A stretch of 64,000 nt of DNA from Scolanthus callimorphus (Eukaryota; Cnidaria; Anthozoa; Actiniaria; Edwardsiidae). Position 1 is the stretch's first letter. Each line of letters opens with the position of its first letter. The notes beneath the pieces are model-generated. The model was not told the DNA's origin. It saw nothing but the letters and a program-made list of their open reading frames with translations, and made no database searches. Below are positions 56,691 through 64,000 of this stretch, piece by piece. Where the stretch lies: assembly GCA_033964015.1 (NCBI GenBank), contig CM066917.1:28595951-28659950 (forward strand). Direction: 5' to 3'. The translations under genes and the position numbers were made by a program.

Positions 56691-56790
56691 CTCACTTTAG
56701 GAGCGCTTGTTACGGTTTTCTCGGTTTTACAGAAGCAAATCCACCCAGTTTTATAAATAGCAAGAGCAAACAGAAACCTGCTCCAGCCCA
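56691..56790 (-). other. Non-coding first exon of gene B
   Basis: Donor CCTAAAGTGAG|GTAAGAGAG matches unit A (44464). Upstream end not defined. From here to 57530 I see only unique, mostly A/T-rich sequence and no gene. Confidence 0.58.
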
Positions 56791-57532
56791 GTGTCGAAGT
56801 CCACACTCGTACAACTATCCCGCGGGAATTGCGGGAACACAAGTCACGCGATACAATTGTTTTTTTTTTCTCTTTTTTTCCAATTTAGCTGGCTCCCATT
56901 ATTTAGGCTGAAATTGAAAGTAAACATTTCAAAGACGTCTTTTCATATCTCAAAACCACTTCCACTAGCAACTTCGTATCCAGTTTGTAATTTAAAACCT
57001 GTATTTTTTCAAAAAATGTGTACGCATTAGTAACGCAACCCCTTCCGTTTTGGCAAGAGACGTGAGGCTCTGGAACGAGGTTGCGAAGAACTTCCACCAC
57101 TTCCACGTATTCCAAGAAAAGAGGCGTGACCTGGAGTCTTCGTGTGTTTGTTTCACCGTCATTTATCGATATTTTCAGACTGAAAGCTACAAAAGGGAAA
57201 CTACACTCTTTCAGGTAACGCATACATATTCATACACTACTAGTAATGATTCATTATTTGTGAGCAACCTATTTTGAGTCGACAAACAGGACACTTAAAT
57301 TCTATCGCCGAGAGAAGACTCAAGTCGCGGCTGGCAAGTTTGAAGAAGTTCGTTTTACTCAGCTACTAAGATTATCGTGCACGCGTTAAATCGGTCACTT
57401 GCTCTGGGAAAATGTATATATGGCTTGAATTTGTTCGAAGTTTATGCAGGAACATCCGAGGAAAAACACTGCCGCCATGTAGGAATTGATTCGTCACGGC
57501 TAGCAATGCAAGCCGTGCTCTATTGCGCCGCT

Positions 57533-58648
57533 AAGGGACCGATCGTTTATTACGTCCACGGGGGGGGCGGTGGTTTTCTAAATTTATTGAATGTTAAAAT
57601 TCGCACCCCCCTCATTAAAAAGGCGATACAAAAATAACCCCCCATAACATCGATGTTCTAAAAAGCTTACCCCCCACCCTGTAACCATTTTCCCGTTTGA
57701 ACTAATGGAAGACAATTTACAGAAATTTCTCCTTTTGTTGCGCGCGAAGCGCGCCCTAATTTTTATGCATGATATGAACGCATTTTACCAAACCTCAAAG
57801 AATGTAGATGAACATTCTATTTGCTGTGTGTAGTAAACAAAGATCGCAAATGACGTGCGAAAAGCAGGTTCAAAATGACGAATCTCTATCCTCGTAAAGT
57901 GGAACTCACGCTTGCCTAATAATTAAGACTGGTTTTCATATGTCGGGAACCGTCGGGAACGATCGGGGATCCGTGGTTTCCCGACCATCCCCGTCAATCC
58001 CAGTCTTATGAAAACGCATATCGGGAGTTGTCGGCGACATCGGCGATTGACTGGGATGCGATCGGGAAAATAGAAATGATTTCTATTTTCCCGATCGCAT
58101 CCCAGACGATCGCCGATGTCGCCGATCATCCGCGAAGCCGTGTTTTCATATGTCGGGAACTGACTGGGATGGACGGGAAACAAGCCATCGCCGATCACTC
58201 CCGACAGTCCCGACATATGAAAACCAGCCTTTAGGCTTTCTTTTTTCGAACTGAGACAACTCCGATGCTTTTTACTGCAGAGCGTCTTTTTGGGGAGAGT
58301 AGTTTTTCTTCTCCTGGCTAAGATATATTTTCTTGTAATGATATTCGTAGCCATTCCATTGCGCACGTACTCAGAAACTATTTTGTACATTCCGTTGCGC
58401 GCGAAGCGCGCCGAAATTGGCGTACTTGCTATATGGCGTAGCGCTGTATGCCACGACGCGATAGCTTGTACATATTATTATTTAGTTTGAACCACAGTGT
58501 CCCTGAAAAAATTACCCCCTCTTTTGAGAGAGGGTGCCAAAAAATTACCCCCCTAAAATCTATGTCTTCTAAAATTTTACCCCACCCAAATTCCACCGCC
58601 CCCCCCCCCCCCCCCCCCCCCCGTAGACGTTATAAACGATCGGTCCCT
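57533..58648. mobile_element. 1.1-kb TIR element with a nested MITE
   Basis: Ends AGGGACCGATCGTTTATTAC and GTTATAAACGATCGGTCCCT, each followed by a G/C run and ATTTTACCCCCC-like repeats. GCGCGCGAAGCGCGCC occurs near both sides of the nested element. No transposase frame. Confidence 0.82.
57929..58227. mobile_element. 299-bp palindromic MITE, nested
   Basis: Ends CTGGTTTTCATATGTCGGGA and TCCCGACATATGAAAACCAG. The end motif also occurs internally, and the core GGGATGCGATCGGGAAAAT is mirrored. Confidence 0.85.
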
Positions 58649-58674
58649 AAAGTCATAGAAAGTTGTGTTCTAAA

Positions 58675-59225
58675 GCCCTGGGACCGGTTCCAGAAAGGTT
58701 GGATAAAGCCGTTAATCCATGGTCAGGATTTATCCGTTGGATAAGCGTTTATACAGATAACTCTTTTAAGAGTTAAAACTGACCTTCTAGGAACCGGTCC
58801 CTGGTCGCCGCAAACGAAACGCAAGTCGGCACAAGTTTTGTATGTGATGACTAGCGCGGACTTGCGATGACTTGTGTTCACTTGCGTTCACTTTGAATAT
58901 GTTCAAATTTTCACGCAACATTGCTACAAACATGCGTAGCCAGGTCCTTAGAAAGGGGGGTCGAAACCTTAATGTTTACTGTATTTTTCGTCCCCAAAAG
59001 GGGGTCACAACCGATTTTTTCCTTAATATTACTGTATTTTCGTCTCGAAAGGGGGGGTCCTGGGGTCCCCCCCCCTGGCTACGCCTCTGACATCGCAAGT
59101 GTACGCAAAGTTTCCAATTTTCCGCTTGGCCACCTCATGTCAACGCAAGTGAACGCAAGTCTGTGCAAGTCACAACTTCCTTCGACTTTGAATTGTGTGA
59201 ACTTGCGTTTCGTTTGGCCAGGGCT
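58675..59225. mobile_element. TIR element interrupted in its own left arm
   Basis: Ends AGCCCTGG...CAAACGAAACGCAAGT and ACTTGCGTTTCGTTTGGCC...AGGGCT, with repeated AACGCAAGT inside. The left arm is split by the MITE at 58682. A further repeat (GCGTAGCCAGG...CCTGGCTACGC) lies inside at about 58934-59085. Confidence 0.75.
58682..58799. mobile_element. 118-bp MITE with candidate 5-bp TSD
   Basis: Ends GACCGGTTCC / GGAACCGGTC, flanked by CCTGG at 58677-58681 and 58800-58804. Confidence 0.72.
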
Positions 59226-59437
59226 AAATGCTTAACAAGAGCATAAAGCGGCATAAGGTCTTGTTGATTAAGTTCTTGTTGATTGCCATTAAATTAGAGG
59301 CCTTTTCTGGGGCATCGAGCTGTCACACCCTTTCACTTCCTGTCATTCTGTGCGCTTTGTACAGTTGTATGTCATATGGCGATATTCTCCTGATCACTAA
59401 TATTAAGCGAGACCATATTTTCCTTTACAGAACAAAC

Positions 59438-62400
59438 ATGGTGACACTGACTAGACAGCTCAGGAACTACGCGAGGAATTACGTAGATATTGAGCAAAGT
59501 GACAAGGAAAGCGCATTTCGGGTCCTAAAAGAATACATAACTGATAGCGAGTCGAGTCCAATTCTGGGATACATTCGACGCAACTCAATAATTCCTATTG
59601 AGAAAGCCAGATATACAGGCAGTGCGTATGAAGGCGTTTCGACACAAGATCACGATTTCGATATCATGTTGATGATGAAGACCAAGACGGATAATACGAA
59701 TGACTTCCGTGTTGAGCCGGCAGCAGGCATACCTGGATATGCTCGGTTAAAGTATACGAATCAAGGTTTGTACAACAGATTTCTAGCCAGAAATGGTTAC
59801 CTTGACGTAGAAAAGCTGCTTTCTCATCTGGAGTCCCTGACAGATCGAGCGATCAATGCTTACGAGAGTCAGGGTGCATGCAAGCCGTATAGGTTTAAAT
59901 CCATCAAGAGCGGACCAGCTATACAGGTGAGGCATTACTAATGTACACGCAGATGAGTTCTAGCAAAGTGTAATGGATTCCGGCTATAATGAATGCGCGC
60001 ACGGCATGTCGGTATTTGTGTAACATTCCAAAGGCATTTTCTATAGAAAAGAGTGTGCGCGCTCTATAGCTTGAATCGTCCCAATCTCGTCCCCATTAGT
60101 CGAGCCGTCAAGCCAACAAAGGGCACTAGCCAAAGTTCTGGAGGAGTCCATATTTTGCAGGCCACGATTTTAGCACTTCCGGTTTAACGAACTCGTCTAA
60201 ATTGTGACAAAAACGGCGCAAATGCAAGTGCTTGGATTGTTTCCTTTTAATTTAATTTCAAACGGCGAATTCGTAGGTGCTATAATCTACTACGCTCATC
60301 GCCTTCCGCTGGCCATACAACCGAAGACTCTGCCCGGGACGAGAATGGAATCGTTCATTCATGCGTAAAAGTAGACTACTGATAAGTCCAGCAGAGGTGG
60401 CCCTATGCGCGCTCTCCCAGATATAAAGTGGCCAGGTTTTTGAGTGCCCAAGCTATTGATTACAAAAGTGTTGTACGCGCGTTGTCAAAGGTTCAGCAGT
60501 TCAGTACGGCCTTACAACCTTTTTGATTGCCAGCGCAAATCTTCCAAGCAAACGCTTAAAAGAATTCCCGAATTCCTTTCTCTCCGGTAAAAGGAGGAAT
60601 TTTGCTCATCGTATCGACTGTTTTTTTTTCTTTTAGTCCGCTGCGATTTGACATGCTAGCTGATGCGTTTCGCGTTTCGTATTCAGACTTTTTTGAACAA
60701 AATTATATAGTCATTGTGTTAGTGGAGGCATACAATCGTTTTCTTTAAATAATAGAATGAAAAAACTAAAGGATACTTGATTTTCCGTTCAGGTGAATGT
60801 ATACAAGCGCAACGACCCGCACACCTTGTTTTTCTCTGTTGACTTGGTGATGTGCTTTCAAGTCGGTAACGAATACTACGTCACAAAGATGTGGAAAGGC
60901 AGTTGTGATTATGACAAGGAAACACTGATGCGGCAGTCGTTCTCGTTGGCGGAAAAGCGCATGCTGAATAGGATGGACCAAGATGGCGGTTGCCGCAAAG
61001 AGTTGCTGAGGATCCTAAAGACCATCGTTCGAAGAGACTTTTCTCAGCTTCGGACACTTTCAAGCTACCACATGAAAACAGCAATTTTGTTGTAAGTTAG
61101 CTGTACATTCGCAACTCGCGCCCAGCACGTCACGGCCATTGATTCTATTGCAGTCCAAAATGGCCGCCGAGAATTCAAATCGATTTTATTTAAAATGAAC
61201 ACCAGCACTAGAACACCCATCATCATTTTAGAAAATCCACAAAATTTCGCTGCATTATATCCAATATCTTCCGAGGAAACGAAAGTTGAACATTTGAAAA
61301 TTTACAGACGTTTGTATGACTTGGGGTATGCGTCATACAAATCTCTGTAAAAGTTTCAATTTTCAGACTCTGCTTTCTCAGCCGACATGGCATTTGGCAT
61401 AACAAAATTTTAAAGGATTACTAATGTGATGATGCTCTTTCTAGTGCCAGTATTTGCCTTTTCAGTAAGTTGACATGTGAATTTGCGGCGGCCATTTTGG
61501 AAAAAGGTATATTATCGAAGAGCGTAACTCTTCGAAAATATATATCTTTCGGACGAACAAAAACTTGAAAAGAAGCTTGGCAAAGTTTTGCCGAATATTC
61601 GGCAAAATTTAGCTTGTAAGAACAAAAATCACTTGGGAGCTTCCTCGTGCCCATGCGCGTTCTAGCGATTTCCAACTGAAGGCGAGAGCGACTGGGAGCG
61701 AGTTAGGTTGAATAGGCTGAGCCTTACTCATGATGCATTGCGCGCCTCGCGGTTTTACCTTTCGTGGATCGCCGCGCCCTTTTTTGACTAACATGAGACG
61801 CCTGTGTACGAAGCAGCTTGGGTGAGGGGGGGGGGGGGGGGGGGGGGAGGACTGGCCCTAAGTGTAATAAAAGCCCCAAGTGTAATAAAAATTGGGCCCT
61901 AACTGTAATAAAGGCCCTAAGTGTAATAAAAAGTGGCCCTAAGTGTACTAATGGCAATGACCATACAACGTCTTAGTTTGAATAAGTCAGCGTTGTTATA
62001 TCAATATATTACAGTGATACCTCAATTAAACGGCCATCCTCTATTGAGCAGCCACTTTTTTAAGTCCCAAAATACCGTATTTGTCACTCCTACTAGGACG
62101 GATATTTCTACCGCATGTAAACGGGGTCTAATATGAAGCAAACACCGCGGACTTTGTAATATTAAGTATCGGCTTCGGGGCGACTCATGGTACCCGAAAC
62201 TAGGTGTGTGCAGCTACTCTTTGAGAAGCTGACCTTAAACCCGCAACTAAGTTTCTATTCTGTATCCCTGTTCTAGGGAACTTACAAAAGTTGCTACCCT
62301 GCCAGTTTGTATGGTCATTGCCATTATTACACTTTTAGGGCCACTTTTTATTACATTTGGGGCCTTTATTACACTTAGGGCCAATTTTATTACATTTGGG

Positions 62401-63121
62401 GCCTTTATTACACTTAGGGCCAATTTTTATTACATTTGGGGCCTTTATTACACTAAGGTTCAGTTATTACATTTAGGGCTTCTAGACAGGGCTTTTTACA
62501 TGGCCGTGAGTATTCTAGGGTTCTAGGGTGCTACCATGGGTCGGGATGAAATACCGAGTAGAATGACGTTTAAAGTACTCTAATTCGCATTTCCGTTTCG
62601 ATTGGTTTGCTCCATCCGAAACGGCGGGACAACCTCTGACTCGTACCAACCGACCTTGAGCAAAAACTTGACTGTCCCGTTGCTTTCCATCCGTGACCAA
62701 TGGGCGGGCCAATCGGAAGCACCAATCTACATACTTTCTTTGTGTCGACAGATGATCTTAGTGATCTGTGCGTTGCAGGTTTAACAAAGATTCAAGCCTG
62801 GACTGGTCCAATGAGCAGTTAGGCGAAAGGTTCCTTGGCTTCCTTACGTTCCTGGAGTCCAAGCTACGCCTGAAATGGTTGCCCCACTTTTTTATCTCCA
62901 ATCTGAACCTACTTGAAGATTTCAATCACTCCAGGTTGTGCGAAACCATGGCTGCCCGAGTTCGCCGATTGCTGAACAGCAAGCAAGAGAGGGATTCTGT
63001 TCTGAGTCCTTGCGTGGCCCACGCAGAGTCAGCAGCCCCTATACGGGATGATAGACTGCATGGTATTGAAGATATACTTCTAGATGAAAATGACGAGGCA
63101 GAAGAATGTAACATCATGTGA
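59438..63121 (+). CDS. cGAS-like receptor (Mab-21 nucleotidyltransferase), 3 exons, 376 aa
   Basis: Exons 59438-59926, 60793-61091, 62779-63121; 1131 nt with stop, phases 0 and 2, all GT-AG. Residues 60-77 read TGSAYEGVSTQDHDFDIM: the GS loop (61-62) and the acidic pair D73-F-D75. The third acid is D180 in FFSVDLVMCF. The C-terminal half has the Mab-21 helices (SYHMKTAIL, LGERFLGFLTFLESKL, LPHFFISNLNLLEDF). With all three metal ligands it is likely an active cyclic-dinucleotide or oligonucleotide synthase in the cGAS/cGLR group; ligand and product are unknown. No cGAS-type zinc ribbon is seen. The protein ends CNIM, a CaaX box (C373) predicting farnesylation. The ATG at 59438 lies 8 nt after an acceptor (TTTCCTTTACAG ending 59430), so open sequence upstream of it is intronic. 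Confidence 0.85.
61827..62490. mobile_element. Element with tandem-repeat inverted arms in a cGLR intron
   Basis: A G run at about 61827-61848, then a left arm (61854-61964) of repeated GGCCCTAAGTGTAATAAA. The right arm (62299-62480) repeats TTTATTACACTTAGGGCC; both end at TGGCAATGACCATAC or its complement. In intron 2 (61092-62778). Confidence 0.83.
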
Positions 63122-63329
63122 GAAACGCCGACTGGGACTCTTGGGCAACTCCTATAGAAAAATATCTGATCTGAATGTCTGATCGTCGCATCTTTTCGGA
63201 TGTGAAATTGTAGCGTTGGAAAACACTCTGCTGTGCACTGGTGAAGTAAGCTGGAATATGACCACTAATTACACAATGTTATTATATTTTTAGCATAATA
63301 CTAGGGGCAGTTATAAAATCGTTTTATCA

Positions 63330-63335
63330 AATAAA
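63330..63335 (+). other. Probable poly(A) signal of the cGLR gene
   Basis: AATAAA about 209 nt after the stop codon. Confidence 0.5.
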
Positions 63336-63611
63336 TATTTTATTATTTAGATTAGTATTTTACAAAAATGTATTATTGCAAGAGCTCATGATTATTACGA
63401 ATTAGTTATATGTAACCTTAAATGTATGCATGGCTTATTTGGAAAGTTGAAAAAACCACCGTGGGTAAATAAAATTAATTACTATTATGCTTATTATTCT
63501 CTGTAGTAGTATTAGTAAGGGGGGAGGACGGAGACGTAATTTTCACTTGACTCAGGTAAATCATGGCGATCTATAAGGGATGGCGGGCAGGAGTGGTGAG
63601 ATGATACAGCT

Positions 63612-63779
63612 AGAGCAGATTTCGTATGACCGTGAAAAGTACCGCGAAAGAGTTGCACCGCGCCGCGACCGTGACCGTACCGCGACTACGCGATTCTACA
63701 GCAGGCCAGGTTCCGTACCGCCACCGCGACAGTACCGCGCTTGTCACGGTACTTTTCACAGTCATACAAAATCTGCTCT
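63612..63779. mobile_element. 168-bp MITE
   Basis: Ends AGAGCAGATTTCGTATGACC and GTCATACAAAATCTGCTCT, followed inward by GTGAAAAGTACCG / CGGTACTTTTCAC. Confidence 0.85.
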
Positions 63780-64000
63780 ATTTCAAGAAACGTTGTCGGT
63801 AAAGCGCTCAAGCGTACGCGTCCAGACCGCTAGGGAATATGGGTAAACACCTTACGTAGCAGGTGTAAATATATTTTGGTATTGCAAAGCACACGTTTAC
63901 TACCTTATTCTCGATTCTTTTCTTATTCTCTCACAGTCTTACGCCATTATCCCTGTAGTGTGGTCGCGTTCGCTCCGACAACGTTTATTAAAATAGCTGT

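Larger units (their letters stand above)
48095..56790 (-). repeat. Tandem duplication unit B
   Basis: Counterpart of 37081-44553, enlarged by later insertions: a MITE at 48371, a TIR element at 49243, a SINE at 51852 and a TIR element at 55110. Homology starts at the right edge of the foldback element and fades past the non-coding first exon. Confidence 0.78.
63122..64000. other. 3' flank of the cGLR gene
   Basis: 3'UTR, then a MITE at 63612-63779, then unique sequence to the window edge. No further gene start recognised. Confidence 0.5.

Noticed and set aside
55110..58648. Transposase genes in the larger TIR elements
   Set aside because: Frames are short, broken and G/C-run derived; no DDE-type motif could be read.
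59228..59437. N-terminal extension of the cGLR
   Set aside because: In-frame sequence lies upstream of a strong acceptor at 59430 and next to a TIR element; the Mab-21 domain starts right after the ATG at 59438.

Overview
The window looks like nuclear DNA of an anthozoan cnidarian, most likely a stony coral. That placement is inference: there is no species marker, but the genes are intron-rich with GT-AG junctions, the proteins are metazoan, and intergenic and intronic DNA is crowded with short inverted-repeat elements. Most genes are built from exons of 37-450 bp, so I assembled them by hand from splice sites and reading-frame phase; each model below closes in frame from start to stop.

Layout. 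463-4149 (-): secreted PAN/apple-EGF protein with an unassigned C-terminal domain. 4150-9342: repeats only. 9343-11841 (+): divergent K50 homeobox gene split over four exons. 11842-16272: repeats. 16273-20438 (-): ankyrin-repeat/coiled-coil protein. 20439-22899: repeats. 22900-31591 (-): nine-exon CCDC102A, with a 13-bp minisatellite in its last intron. 32607-36235 (+): F-box plus LamG-like protein, head to head with CCDC102A. 37867-42949 and 49041-54544 (-): two tandem paralogues with a Pro/Gly/Tyr-rich N terminus followed by two VHL beta-domain-like modules. Their duplication unit also includes a non-coding first exon and a 3' flank. A 3.3-kb foldback element with an inverted 19-bp minisatellite lies between them. 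59438-63121 (+): cGAS-like (Mab-21 fold) nucleotidyltransferase with intact catalytic acids and a C-terminal CaaX box.

The genes do not form an operon or an obvious pathway. Points of interest are the VHL-beta-only gene pair (possible oxygen or hydroxyproline-related binding without an E3-recruiting alpha domain), the possible innate-immune cGAS-like receptor with a predicted lipid anchor, and the F-box/LamG fusion. The mobile DNA is all non-autonomous: I saw no transposase or reverse transcriptase. Several elements have clear target-site duplications, and one has an empty site in the paralogous unit.
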